Positions 22,191-28,680 of a stretch of 28,680 nucleotides of DNA are shown piece by piece. The translations under genes were made by a program, and so were the position numbers. Under the pieces are notes generated by a model. It did no database searches, was not told the DNA's origin, and worked only from the letters and a program-made list of their open reading frames with translations. Every line of letters starts with the position of its first letter. Position 1 is the first letter of the stretch. The stretch is from Candidatus Peregrinibacteria bacterium (GTDB lineage Bacteria > Patescibacteriota > Gracilibacteria > UBA1369 > UBA12463), in assembly GCA_016215735.1 (NCBI GenBank), contig JACRIA010000080.1:1-28680 (forward strand), given 5' to 3'.

Positions 22191-22346
22191 ATTTTGAGCC
22201 CAAACACGCCTCCGCCTAAGGCGGAACAGGTGCTAGAAATAAACCGTCACGAACACGCCGTCCGCCGCAGGCGGACACAGGCGCATATAAAAAAGAAATA
22301 AGCGACACTACACTTTGCTTGCCCGAAGATAATTTCTAAAGTTTTT
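22191..22346. other. convergent gap between ispE and ppdK
   Basis: Holds the palindromic unit pair at 22205-22309 and a short AT-rich tail. No terminator with a clear T-tract and no small gene were seen. Confidence 0.5.
22205..22309 (+). repeat. nested palindromic elements after ispE
   Basis: The first unit begins CACGCC (22205-22210), with TCCGCC (22211-22216), TAA, GGCGGA (22220-22225), ACA, GGTG, linker CTAGAAATAAACC (22233-22245), then a second hairpin split in two: GTCAC-GAA (22246-22253) on the left and GCGAC (22302-22306) on the right. Inserted at the loop is a second unit starting CACGCC (22254-22259), GTCCGCC (22260-22266), GCA, GGCGGAC (22270-22276), ACA, GGCG (22280-22283) and an AT linker. 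The inserted unit lacks its own second hairpin. Confidence 0.85.
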
Positions 22347-25049
22347 CTAAACCTTTCCTTGGATACTCAGCCCTTTTTCTCTAATAACAGCTTGCGCAGC
22401 AGCTAATCTTGCGCCAGGCACTCTAAACGGAGAACAGCTCACATAATCCAATCCCAAAGAATGGCACAATTCAATAGATTCCGGATCGCCTCCATGCTCG
22501 CCGCAGATGCCGACTTCTAAATTAGGCTTCACTGCTCGTCCATCCTCAACTGCTATTTTCATCAATTTTCCAACACTTTTTTTATCAAGCACAGCAAAAG
22601 GATCATTTTCAAATATTTCTTTCTCCAAGTATTTATCAATGAATTTTTTATAATCATCTCGCGATACTCCAAGAGATGTTTGGGTTAAATCATTCGTTCC
22701 AAATGAGAAAAAATCAGCATGCGGAGCAAGCTCATCAGCAGTGAGACAAGCGCTCGGAAGCTCAATCATTGTTCCAATTTTATAATCAAACTTTATCCTA
22801 TCTTTATAGCTTTCAATAACTTTTTCAATTAAACAACGCATTTCTAATAATTCATTCACATCCCCAACCAGCGGAACTTCAATCTCGGGACGCGGATCCT
22901 TGCCATTTTCAGAAACCTCAATAGCAGCTTCCAAAATGGCCTTAACTTGTGCTTCGTATATTTCAGGATGAGTAATCCCAAGCCGGCATCCCCTATGTCC
23001 TAACATCGGGTTTGCTTCACGCAGACCTTCAATATTTTTCTTTAAACTTTCAACATCCATCCCCATCTCCGAAGCTAAAGCTTGGATTTTATCTTCCTCC
23101 TTTGGCAAAAATTCATGAAGAGGCGGATCAAGCAGCCTCACCAATACCGGATAGCCGCTCATTATACTAATAATTTCTTTTATATCCTCTCTTTGTATTT
23201 TCAAAAAATCTTCCAAAGCTCTTGATTTTTCCTCTTTTGACTGAGCTAAAATAACTCTCCTAAAAATAGAAAGTTTTTTAGGATCCAAAAGCATATGCTC
23301 TGTTCTAGCAAGCCCGATTCCCTCAGCTCCTAAATCAAGCGCTTTTTTACACCCCTCCGGAGTTTCAGTATTCACCCGCACCCGCAGTTTACGTATTTCA
23401 TCCGCCCATTCCATAATTGTATAAAAATCCTCTGGTAATTCAGGATCAAGCATCGGCACTTGGCCCAGCATAACTTCTCCGGTTGAACCGTCAATTGTAA
23501 GATAATCGCCTTCATTGATCTCATGAACTTTATCTCCTTCAGTAATAAACGCCTTCATATTTTTCCAATCAAACTCAAGAGCTGAACAACCCACAATACA
23601 AGGTTTTCCCCTGTCTCGAGAAACCAAAGCCGCGTGAGCGCCAAGTCCTCCGCGCGATGTCAAAATTCCCTGCGACGCCTCCATCCCGCGAATATCATCT
23701 GTAACTGTTTCTGGACGAAATAAAAGAACTTTTTCTCCTTTCTTTGCCCATTCCTCAGCTTTTTCAGAAGAAAACACAGCCTTTCCGCACGCGCCGCCCG
23801 GCGAAGCCCCAAGCCCTTTTGCAATAATTTGCTTTGGCGCATTTGGATCAATACGTTTGTGGAGAAGATGATCAAGCTGAGTAGGATCAAGCTTCAAAAG
23901 AACTTCTTCTTTGGAAAGCCTCTTCTCTTTAACCAAATCTGTCGCGATTTTAAGCGCTGCGTACGCTGTGCGTTTGCCATCGCGAGTTTGAAGTATAAAA
24001 AGCTTTCTTTTTTCAATAGTAAATTCCACGTCCTGCATATCTTTAAAATGCTCATCTAGTTGCGCTAAAATAGTCATAAGCTGGCCGTGTATATCCTTCA
24101 TAGCTTCCTCAAGCTTATTTATCGGTTCTGCATCACGAGTTCCGCTAACAATATCCTCGCCTTGAGCATTTAATAAAAAATTTCCAAATGGTTTTGATTC
24201 GCCTGTATTTGGATTTCGAGTAAAAACAACGCCAGTACCAGAATCCAATTCACTCATATTCCCGAAAACCATTGCTTGAATATTTACCGCTGTTCCTTTT
24301 AAGCCGCGAATCTTTTTAATTTCTCGATAAGCTTTTGCTTTAGGGCTATTCCAAGATTTAAATACAGCTTCAATTGCTGAATAAAGTTGTTGCCAAGAAT
24401 CCTCTGGAAATGGCTGTTTCGCCCTTTTTTCAATTATTTGTTTATAGCGCTTTGCTAATGTTTCTAAATCTTTCGCATTAAGATCCGCGTCTCTGCTCAC
24501 CTGCCGTTTTGCCTTCAACACTTCTAATGCAGTCTCAAAATTACTGCGGTCAATTCCCATAACCACATCAATAAACATCTGAATAAAGCGGCAATAAATA
24601 TCATAAGCGAACCATCTATTTTTAGTTTGCTTCACGATTGCTTCAACAGTCTTATCATTCAATCCAAGATTTAAAATGGTCTCCATCATTCCAGGCATCG
24701 AAGCTTTTGCGCCAGAACGAACCGAGACCAATAAAGGATTTTTCGAATTACCGAATTCTCTATTCATTTGAGTCTCCAGAAGAGCCATATAAGTTTTTAC
24801 CTGATCTTCAAATCCCTCTGGAAATTTTCCATTTCTTAAATAAAGATCACAAACTTCAGTAGTTATAATAAAACCGGGTGGAACAGAAATATTCATATCA
24901 GTCATTTCAGCCAAATTTGCGCCTTTGCCTCCAAGAAGAGTTTTTCTTAAATCCTTTTCATCTTCATTAAAAAGAACAGCTCCTTCCTCAAAGGAATAAA
25001 TGGGTTGGGTAAGGCGAGAGTCTTCAATGTTTTCTTTTAAGTTTTCCAT
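22347..25049 (-). CDS. ppdK: pyruvate, phosphate dikinase
   Basis: PPDK interconverts pyruvate, ATP and phosphate with PEP, AMP and diphosphate, and in compact genomes often serves glycolysis or gluconeogenesis. The 900-residue product has the nucleotide-binding region (LLGGKGANLAEMTDMNISVPPGF, quoted in part: GGKGANLAEM), the phosphohistidine segment SRGGLGAHAALVSRDRGKPC, and the PEP/pyruvate barrel ending GICGEHGGDPESI and YVSCSPFRVPGARLAAA. The usual GGMTSHAAVVAR reads GGLGAHAALVSR, but the catalytic His is kept. The ATG at 25049 is chosen: the farther upstream in-frame ATG at 25085 lies in the promoter -10. Single-gene unit downstream of pdxST. Confidence 0.96.
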   Translation of the reverse strand: MENLKENIEDSRLTQPIYSFEEGAVLFNEDEKDLRKTLLGGKGANLAEMTDMNISVPPGFIITTEVCDLYLRNGKFPEGFEDQVKTYMALLETQMNREFGNSKNPLLVSVRSGAKASMPGMMETILNLGLNDKTVEAIVKQTKNRWFAYDIYCRFIQMFIDVVMGIDRSNFETALEVLKAKRQVSRDADLNAKDLETLAKRYKQIIEKRAKQPFPEDSWQQLYSAIEAVFKSWNSPKAKAYREIKKIRGLKGTAVNIQAMVFGNMSELDSGTGVVFTRNPNTGESKPFGNFLLNAQGEDIVSGTRDAEPINKLEEAMKDIHGQLMTILAQLDEHFKDMQDVEFTIEKRKLFILQTRDGKRTAYAALKIATDLVKEKRLSKEEVLLKLDPTQLDHLLHKRIDPNAPKQIIAKGLGASPGGACGKAVFSSEKAEEWAKKGEKVLLFRPETVTDDIRGMEASQGILTSRGGLGAHAALVSRDRGKPCIVGCSALEFDWKNMKAFITEGDKVHEINEGDYLTIDGSTGEVMLGQVPMLDPELPEDFYTIMEWADEIRKLRVRVNTETPEGCKKALDLGAEGIGLARTEHMLLDPKKLSIFRRVILAQSKEEKSRALEDFLKIQREDIKEIISIMSGYPVLVRLLDPPLHEFLPKEEDKIQALASEMGMDVESLKKNIEGLREANPMLGHRGCRLGITHPEIYEAQVKAILEAAIEVSENGKDPRPEIEVPLVGDVNELLEMRCLIEKVIESYKDRIKFDYKIGTMIELPSACLTADELAPHADFFSFGTNDLTQTSLGVSRDDYKKFIDKYLEKEIFENDPFAVLDKKSVGKLMKIAVEDGRAVKPNLEVGICGEHGGDPESIELCHSLGLDYVSCSPFRVPGARLAAAQAVIREKGLSIQGKV

Positions 25050-25081
25050 AATATTGCATCCGAACTTACTAATAGGGGAAA

Positions 25082-25111
25082 ACATTACCCTCTTTTTCTA
25101 AATAAAGTCAA
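25082..25111 (-). promoter_or_regulatory. ppdK promoter
   Basis: TTGACT -35 (25111-25106), 18-nt spacer, TAATGT -10 (25087-25082). It lies just past the pdxT stop and rules out the upstream ATG at 25085 as start. The leader would be about 26 nt. Confidence 0.6.
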
Positions 25112-25122
25112 GAAATTGTCAG

Positions 25123-25770
25123 CTATTGAGCGAGCGCTGCCATCTCAATAAAATATTTATGCGCTCTCAAATCACTAGAGAGCTCTGGATGAAAAGTTGA
25201 AACCAGAATATTTTTTTCGCGCGCAAAAACAATTTCTTTTCCATGTCGCGCTAACACTCGAACGTCATTCCCAACACGTAAAATTTTCGGCGCGCGGATA
25301 AAAACCGCATGAAATAGCCATTTTCCAAGCGCAGGCGACTGCAAATCAGCCTCAAAACTATCAAGCTGTCTCCCATAAGCATTGCGTTCGATTTCAATAT
25401 CAATCGCGCCCAAGCTTTTCACTTTTTTATCACCGACAATTTTTTTCGCCAGCAAAATTGCGCCCGCGCACGTTCCAAAAACAAGCATACCGCTACATAT
25501 ACGTTTTTTCAGCGCATCAAAAAGCCCGTTGGTTTCAAGCATTTTACTCAAATGCGTGCTTTCACCGCCAGGAATTATCAAGCCATTAACTCGCGCCAAA
25601 TCATCAGTATTTTTTACAAATAAAACCTTTGCACCGCATTTTTTCAAAGCCGCCGCGTGTTCTTCAACCGACCCTTGAATATCCAAAACCCCAATTTTTA
25701 ACTTTTGAGCTTTAAGCTGTGGTTTTGAACTTTGAACTTTGAACTTTGAGCTAATTCCCGCGCTTCGCAT
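25123..25770 (-). CDS. pdxT: PLP synthase glutaminase subunit PdxT
   Basis: Glutamine amidotransferase that supplies ammonia to PdxS for de novo pyridoxal 5'-phosphate synthesis. Core motifs: KIGVLDIQGSVEEHAAAL, IPGGESTHLSKM, VFGTCAGAILLAK with the nucleophile Cys, and STFHPELS with the catalytic His and Glu. The 215 residues exceed the usual ~190 because the first ~24 residues (MRSAGISSKFKVQSSKPQLK and on) are encoded by a heptamer array. Canonical PdxT begins at the KIGVL segment, and no ATG is seen near it, so the upstream ATG at 25770, inside the pdxS 3' end (20-nt overlap), is the most likely start. Confidence 0.93.
   Translation of the reverse strand: MRSAGISSKFKVQSSKPQLKAQKLKIGVLDIQGSVEEHAAALKKCGAKVLFVKNTDDLARVNGLIIPGGESTHLSKMLETNGLFDALKKRICSGMLVFGTCAGAILLAKKIVGDKKVKSLGAIDIEIERNAYGRQLDSFEADLQSPALGKWLFHAVFIRAPKILRVGNDVRVLARHGKEIVFAREKNILVSTFHPELSSDLRAHKYFIEMAALAQ
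25703..25751. repeat. heptamer array at the pdxS-pdxT junction
   Basis: Plus-strand units TTTGAAC at 25724-25730, 25731-25737 and 25738-25744, then TTTGAGC at 25745-25751, preceded by TTTTGAG-CTTTAAG and a CTGTGG core (25703-25723). The same core order is found at 16641-16686. It encodes the PdxT N-terminal extension and begins at the pdxS stop codon. Confidence 0.75.
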
Positions 25771-26629
25771 AAAAATCCGCTAATTTATTTATCTCCAAAC
25801 TTTTCATTGCCTCACCCAGTCCTTCAGAAACTTCTGCCAAAATTTTCGGATTATTGTAATGCGCGACTGCTATAACAATCGCCCTCGCCCTTTTCAAAGG
25901 ATCAGATGATTTAAAAATTCCCGACCCCACAAAAACTCCGTCACATCCCATTTGCATCATCATTGCCGCGTCAGCAGGAGTCGCGATTCCGCCAGCTGCG
26001 AAATTTACAACCGGCAGTTTCTGATTTTTCGTCACATATTTTACAAGTTCAATCGGCACGCGCATTTCTTTCGCGCGCTTTTCCAAAACTTTTCCACTCG
26101 TGCCGCGCAAACTTTCCAATTCTTCTTTAATCGCGCGCACATGCCGCACAGCTTCAACAACATTTCCAGTTCCAGCCTCCCCTTTTGTACGAATCATTGC
26201 GGCACCTTCATTTATTCTCCTCAAAGCTTCGCCCAAATCCCTGCAACCGCACACAAACGGCACACGAAAGCCCTTTTTCTCAACATGAAACTGCTCATCA
26301 GCAGGCGTCAAAACCTCACTTTCATCAATATAATCAACACCCAAAGCTTCCAAAATCTGCGCTTCAACAAAATGCCCAATTCTTATTTTCGCCATCACGG
26401 GAATTGAAACCGCCTTCATAATTTCTTTAATCATTTTCGGATCGCTCATGCGGCTAACACCTCCCTGCGCTCGGATATCCGCAGGAACACGTTCAAGCGC
26501 CATTACAGCAACAGCGCCAGCTTTTTCCGCGATTTTTGCCTGCTTCACGTTCACTACATCCATTATCACCCCGCCTTTCAACATCTGCGCAAGGCCGCGC
26601 TTCAATCTATCTGTATTTTTCTTAATCAT
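25751..26629 (-). CDS. pdxS: PLP synthase lyase subunit PdxS
   Basis: A 292-residue (beta/alpha)8 enzyme combining ribose 5-phosphate, glyceraldehyde 3-phosphate and ammonia into PLP. Motifs: LKRGLAQMLKGGVIMDV, SIPVMAKIRIGHFVEAQ with the first catalytic Lys, IRTKGEAGTGNVVEAVRH with the second, and NFAAGGIATPADAAMMMQMG. Length and organisation are typical and pdxT overlaps its 3' end by 20 nt. A -10 (TAAAAT, 26644-26639) with TTGTGC at 17 nt lies immediately upstream, giving a predicted leader of only about 3 nt. Confidence 0.97.
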   Translation of the reverse strand: MIKKNTDRLKRGLAQMLKGGVIMDVVNVKQAKIAEKAGAVAVMALERVPADIRAQGGVSRMSDPKMIKEIMKAVSIPVMAKIRIGHFVEAQILEALGVDYIDESEVLTPADEQFHVEKKGFRVPFVCGCRDLGEALRRINEGAAMIRTKGEAGTGNVVEAVRHVRAIKEELESLRGTSGKVLEKRAKEMRVPIELVKYVTKNQKLPVVNFAAGGIATPADAAMMMQMGCDGVFVGSGIFKSSDPLKRARAIVIAVAHYNNPKILAEVSEGLGEAMKSLEINKLADFYAKRGN

Positions 26630-26638
26630 GGCGAAGAA

Positions 26639-26667
26639 ATTTTAGCGCGTTTTACTTCACCGCACAA
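26639..26667 (-). promoter_or_regulatory. pdxS proximal promoter
   Basis: TTGTGC (26667-26662), 17-nt spacer, TAAAAT (26644-26639), then 9 nt to the ATG at 26629. It starts right after the T-tract of the upstream terminator, suggesting that pdxST is transcribed from here rather than from the short-RNA promoter. Confidence 0.5.
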
Positions 26668-26668
26668 C

Positions 26669-26697
26669 AAAAAATCCCCGCCACAACGGACGGGGAT
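26669..26697 (-). terminator. Rho-independent terminator upstream of pdxS
   Basis: Minus strand: ATCCCCG (26697-26691) pairs with CGGGGAT (26680-26674) around a 10-nt loop, followed by a T-tract at 26674-26669. It lies between two promoters and before pdxS, so it ends a short upstream transcript. Confidence 0.8.
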
Positions 26698-26720
26698 ATT
26701 AATACCAGCCCTGAGAACCT
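26669..26720 (-). ncRNA. candidate short RNA upstream of pdxS, antisense to the tRNA-like loop
   Basis: A strong extended -10 promoter (26735-26727) predicts a start at 26720. The transcript would be about 52 nt: A, then GGUUCUCAGGGC (26719-26708), a short AU stretch, then a terminator hairpin with a U-tract (26697-26669). The 12-nt segment at its 5' end is the exact complement of GCCCTGAGAACC in the tRNA-like gene (26849-26860). It could be a small regulatory RNA, or an attenuated leader of pdxS. The existence of the transcript is inferred from promoter and terminator only. Confidence 0.5.
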
Positions 26721-26726
26721 AATCTT

Positions 26727-26735
26727 ATTATATCA
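26727..26735 (-). promoter_or_regulatory. extended -10 promoter of the short RNA
   Basis: TGA-TATAAT on the minus strand with the hexamer at 26732-26727, the same sequence as at ispG and rny. Predicted start 26720, about 50 nt before the terminator T-tract. Confidence 0.6.
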
Positions 26736-26793
26736 CAAAAAATAAAAGTTTAAAAATTTGTAATATTTTGTTTAGAAAAATTTTAACTCGATA

Positions 26794-26802
26794 TGTTTTA
26801 AT
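26794..26802 (+). promoter_or_regulatory. extended -10 promoter of the tRNA-like gene
   Basis: TGT-TTTAAT (hexamer 26797-26802) predicts a start at 26809-26810, exactly where the stem GTCGGTGG begins. Confidence 0.45.
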
Positions 26803-26821
26803 CGCCGCAGTCGGTGGCATG

Positions 26822-26894
26822 GGGCGTAGTCGATGGTTCGCACTATCGGCCCTGAGAACCGGTGGTAGGGGTTCGATTCCCCTTACGTCCACCA
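26822..26894 (+). tRNA. atypical tRNA or tRNA-like RNA (possible anticodon GAG)
   Basis: The acceptor stem GGGCGTA (26822-26828) pairs with TACGTCC (26884-26890, one G-U), with discriminator A and an encoded CCA (26892-26894). The T arm is perfect: AGGGG (26867-26871), loop TTCGATT, CCCCT (26879-26883). The middle is abnormal: an extended stem (26842-26849 with 26859-26866) carries a 9-nt loop CCCTGAGAA, in which T33-like T is followed by GAG, while the D region is short (26829-26841) and offers only a 3-bp hairpin or a competing CGATGG/CTATCG stem. There is no variable arm, unusual for tRNA-Leu. The 5' leader GTCGGTGG (26810-26817) can pair with CCACCGAC (26895-26902). It may be a functional tRNA, a degenerate tRNA or a tRNA-like regulator. 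Confidence 0.5.
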
Positions 26895-26905
26895 CCACCG
26901 ACTTA

Positions 26906-26914
26906 TGTTAAAAT
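26906..26914 (+). promoter_or_regulatory. extended -10 promoter of the 45-aa gene
   Basis: TGT-TAAAAT (hexamer 26909-26914) is followed by 7 nt and the ATG at 26922, predicting a near-leaderless transcript starting 1 nt before the start codon. Confidence 0.5.
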
Positions 26915-26921
26915 ACACATT

Positions 26922-27059
26922 ATGAAAGATTTTATAAAAGGTAAAAAAGAATCTGAAGTCGAAGAATTAACATTTACCGATAAAAAACTCAATAAAAAAG
27001 CCGCTGAAATAGCCAAATTGCTTTCCAAATTAGTATATCACGGCCAAAAATCGCATTAG
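26922..27059 (+). CDS. small charged protein, unknown
   Basis: A 45-residue lysine- and glutamate-rich helical peptide (MKDFIKGKKESEVEELTFTD, then KKLNKKAAEIAKLLSKLVYH). No family is recognised. Support for a real gene is an extended -10 at the right spacing to its ATG, matching several other genes in this window, and lack of any overlap. It lies right after the tRNA-like gene and converges on recR. It may be a small basic nucleic-acid- or ribosome-binding protein, but this is speculative. Confidence 0.5.
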   Translation: MKDFIKGKKESEVEELTFTDKKLNKKAAEIAKLLSKLVYHGQKSH

Positions 27060-27067
27060 AAATTTAG

Positions 27068-27082
27068 AAATTGATTAGATCA
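27068..27082. repeat. short inverted repeat between the 45-aa gene and recR
   Basis: ATTGAT and ATCAAT flank TAG in the convergent gap. It is AT-only with no T-tract, so it is not a convincing terminator. The surrounding TTTAGAAAT motifs resemble the diverged heptamer style. Confidence 0.3.
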
Positions 27083-27092
27083 ATTAGAGCAC

Positions 27093-27701
27093 TTAGAAAT
27101 TTTTCCGTCCCTCAATCGCCTTCCCCAGCGTAATTTCATCCGTGTAATTCAAATTTCCACCAACCGGAATTCCAGCCGCAATCCGCGTCACATTAACATC
27201 AAAAGGTTTAAGCAATTTCGAAATATAAATCGCAGTCGCGTCGCCTTCATGGCTCGGATTCGTGGCTAAAATAATTTCGCTCACGTTGCCCGGATTCGCG
27301 CTAACCCGCTCAATCAATTCCTTTATTTTCAATTCATCCGGCCCAATGCCGTCAATCGGAGAAATCGCGCCATGAAGCACATGATAAACGCCTTTGTATC
27401 CAGTTTTTTCAATAGAACCAACATCCAAAATCTGCTCAACAACGCAAATCGTTTTTTGGTCGCGCGAATCATCGCGGCAAATCGCGCAGCAATCCGGCGT
27501 ATCGCTTAAACTCCAGCAAATCAGACAAAAATGCGACGCCTCTTTCAATTTCCGCACAGCATCGCTCAAATGCCGCACTTCATTTTCAGGAGTTTTTAAT
27601 AAATGCAAAGTCAATCTTTCCGCAGTCTTTGGCCCAATTCCAGGCAATTTCGCCAGCTCTTCAATTAAATTTTGCACTTGTTTTGGCAGGAAATTCGGCA
27701 T
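27093..27701 (-). CDS. recR: recombination protein RecR
   Basis: RecR acts with RecF and RecO to load RecA on gapped DNA. The 202-residue protein has the helix-hairpin-helix LAKLPGIGPKTAERLTLHLL, a four-cysteine zinc finger (CLICWSLSDTPDCCAIC), a Toprim domain (ICVVEQILDVGSIEKTG and ATNPSHEGDATAIYI) and the C-terminal Walker-like IPVGGNLNYTDEITLGKA. Length and order are typical. Its start lies 37 nt inside the 3' end of the MFS gene, implying coupled expression. Confidence 0.97.
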   Translation of the reverse strand: MPNFLPKQVQNLIEELAKLPGIGPKTAERLTLHLLKTPENEVRHLSDAVRKLKEASHFCLICWSLSDTPDCCAICRDDSRDQKTICVVEQILDVGSIEKTGYKGVYHVLHGAISPIDGIGPDELKIKELIERVSANPGNVSEIILATNPSHEGDATAIYISKLLKPFDVNVTRIAAGIPVGGNLNYTDEITLGKAIEGRKNF

Positions 27702-28680
27702 GATTTTTTATAAACAAATAAAAAGAAAAATAATACAGCCGCGATAGAACTCAAGATACTACTATACACGAAAGTTCCAATTCCGTCGCCAATCATCCAT
27801 AAAGCGCCCGCGATTATTCCAGCCGGCAATAAAATAAATCCTTCAACCGCGTTATAAATTCCAAGCGCTGTCGCTCTGCGCGAATCATCTGTCACATTCG
27901 AAACAAAAGCGCGGGAATTGCCTTCCACAAAAGCAAAAAACACGCCGTATAAAATAAATAATCCAGCTACTTCTAATGAATTTCCAGCAAAAATAAATCC
28001 AAGCGACATCAAAGCAAATAACAAATATCCAGCGCAAATGAATTTCCTTTTTCCATATTTATCCGCGAATTTTCCAACAGGCCAAGCCATTGCCGCAAAA
28101 TCAATATTATAAAGCAAATATAAAAGCGGAATCAGCGGTTTATTGTGCATTACAGCATCAGCCCGCAAAATCAAAAACGCGCAGCTCACCTTCGCAAAAG
28201 CAAAAAATCCCGCCACAAAAATAAATTTCCAAAAATCAGGCCGAAATTTACCGCGCCATTCTTTGATATTCATCAGATCGCGGATTTTTATATGTTTTTT
28301 TTCAATTTCCGGCGCAGTTTCTTTCACGCCGCTCACAACAATTACCGCGATAATCGCAGGAATCAGCGCAATCCAAAAAATTTCACGGATCGAAAATGCC
28401 AAATATATCAATAAAAACGCAGTCAAATTTCCAATAACCGCGCCAGACGTATCCAAAGATTTCAAAAATCCAAAGGCTCCTCCGCGATGGCTTTCCGAAA
28501 TACCGCCGGCTAATAAAGCATCGCGCGGAGCCTCACGAATCCCCTTTCCTGTTCTGTCCAGCAAACGCGCGCCCAGCGCAAGCCCAAAACTATTCGCAAT
28601 CGCGAGCAAAGGTTTTCCAATTGCCGCAACCATATATCCAATTATCACAAAAAATTTTCTTCTTCTGAAAAAATCGCTTA
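27665..28680 (-). CDS. MFS transporter, truncated at the window edge
   Basis: The reading frame stays open to the right edge: codons upstream of the GTG at 28648 read SDFFRRRKFFVIIGYMVAAI, which looks like the conserved loop between transmembrane helices 2 and 3 of major facilitator proteins (consensus GxxxDRxGRR). The visible part of about 338 residues contains around ten hydrophobic segments and GARLLDRTGKGIREAPRDAL, a motif seen in MFS groups that include sugar-type and efflux carriers; substrate is unknown. The first two helices lie outside the window. The C-terminus overlaps recR by 37 nt. Confidence 0.88.
   Translation of the reverse strand, partial: SDFFRRRKFFVIIGYMVAAIGKPLLAIANSFGLALGARLLDRTGKGIREAPRDALLAGGISESHRGGAFGFLKSLDTSGAVIGNLTAFLLIYLAFSIREIFWIALIPAIIAVIVVSGVKETAPEIEKKHIKIRDLMNIKEWRGKFRPDFWKFIFVAGFFAFAKVSCAFLILRADAVMHNKPLIPLLYLLYNIDFAAMAWPVGKFADKYGKRKFICAGYLLFALMSLGFIFAGNSLEVAGLFILYGVFFAFVEGNSRAFVSNVTDDSRRATALGIYNAVEGFILLPAGIIAGALWMIGDGIGTFVYSSILSSIAAVLFFFLFVYKKSCRISCQNKCKI

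Noticed and set aside
25049..25085. Upstream ATG as the ppdK start
   Set aside because: That ATG (25085) falls in the predicted -10 hexamer and the extra 12 residues do not belong to the family; the ATG at 25049 is preferred.
26669..26735. A true T-box riboswitch upstream of pdxS
   Set aside because: The segment is only about 50 nt, lacks stem I and the full T-box sequence, and pdxS is not an amino-acid or tRNA-synthetase gene. Only the resemblance is recorded.

Overview
The window is a gene-dense (standard code, TGA used as stop), AT-rich bacterial chromosome segment that most resembles a Patescibacteria/CPR genome of the Parcubacteria type. This is inferred from compact housekeeping genes in short overlapping clusters, a shortened membrane-anchored MurF, a VanW-family envelope protein, a free-standing four-helix-bundle gene, palindromic repeats scattered between and inside genes, and heptamer arrays at gene ends. 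No phage, conjugative, IS or CRISPR region was seen.

Layout. 109-4682 (minus): mfd and dnaN, overlapping by 4 nt. 4861-5934 (plus): thioredoxin-like lipoprotein and CcdA, an extracytoplasmic thiol-redox pair, followed by a cloverleaf-like fold and a terminator. 6086-9667 (plus): RNase Y, a 56-aa YtxH-like membrane protein, and a VanW protein. 9694-15037 (minus): two TPR proteins, RicT, DNA polymerase III delta-prime, a four-helix-bundle gene framed by inverted heptamer arrays, and MurF. 15133-15585 (minus): unknown helical protein behind a palindromic promoter. 15701-15973 (plus): acylphosphatase. 15980-17182 (minus): infC-rpmI-rplT translation operon, preceded by a 73-aa unknown. 17547-22190 (plus): methylerythritol phosphate (MEP) isoprenoid operon ispG-dxr-unknown-ispDF-ispE. 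22347-26629 (minus): pyruvate phosphate dikinase, pdxT and pdxS (PLP synthase). 26660-27059: a divergent noncoding locus with an atypical tRNA-like gene, a short terminated RNA and a 45-aa ORF. 27093-28680 (minus): recR and an MFS transporter cut by the window edge.

The most unusual content is noncoding. (1) A roughly 60-bp two-hairpin element (left end CACGCC or CAGACC, right end CACC) occurs in several intergenic regions and in frame inside mfd and ispDF. Its stems vary with compensating changes, and copies are inserted inside the hairpin loops of other copies. (2) A tRNA-like RNA with abnormal middle arms sits beside a divergent short RNA whose predicted 5' end is perfectly complementary over 12 nt to the tRNA-like central loop. 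(3) Many promoters share an extended -10 (TGN then TATAAT-like) placed 6-9 nt before the ATG, predicting leaderless or near-leaderless mRNAs. (4) Degenerate 7-bp arrays lie at several gene ends and flank the four-helix-bundle gene in inverted orientation.

Functional links: RNase Y and RicT are partners in Bacillus. Mfd, DnaN, HolB and RecR are replication and repair functions. MurF and VanW act in the envelope. ispG, dxr, ispD, ispF and ispE cover most of the MEP pathway, while dxs and ispH are not in this window. All functional calls are from reading translated sequence by eye; no database search was run.
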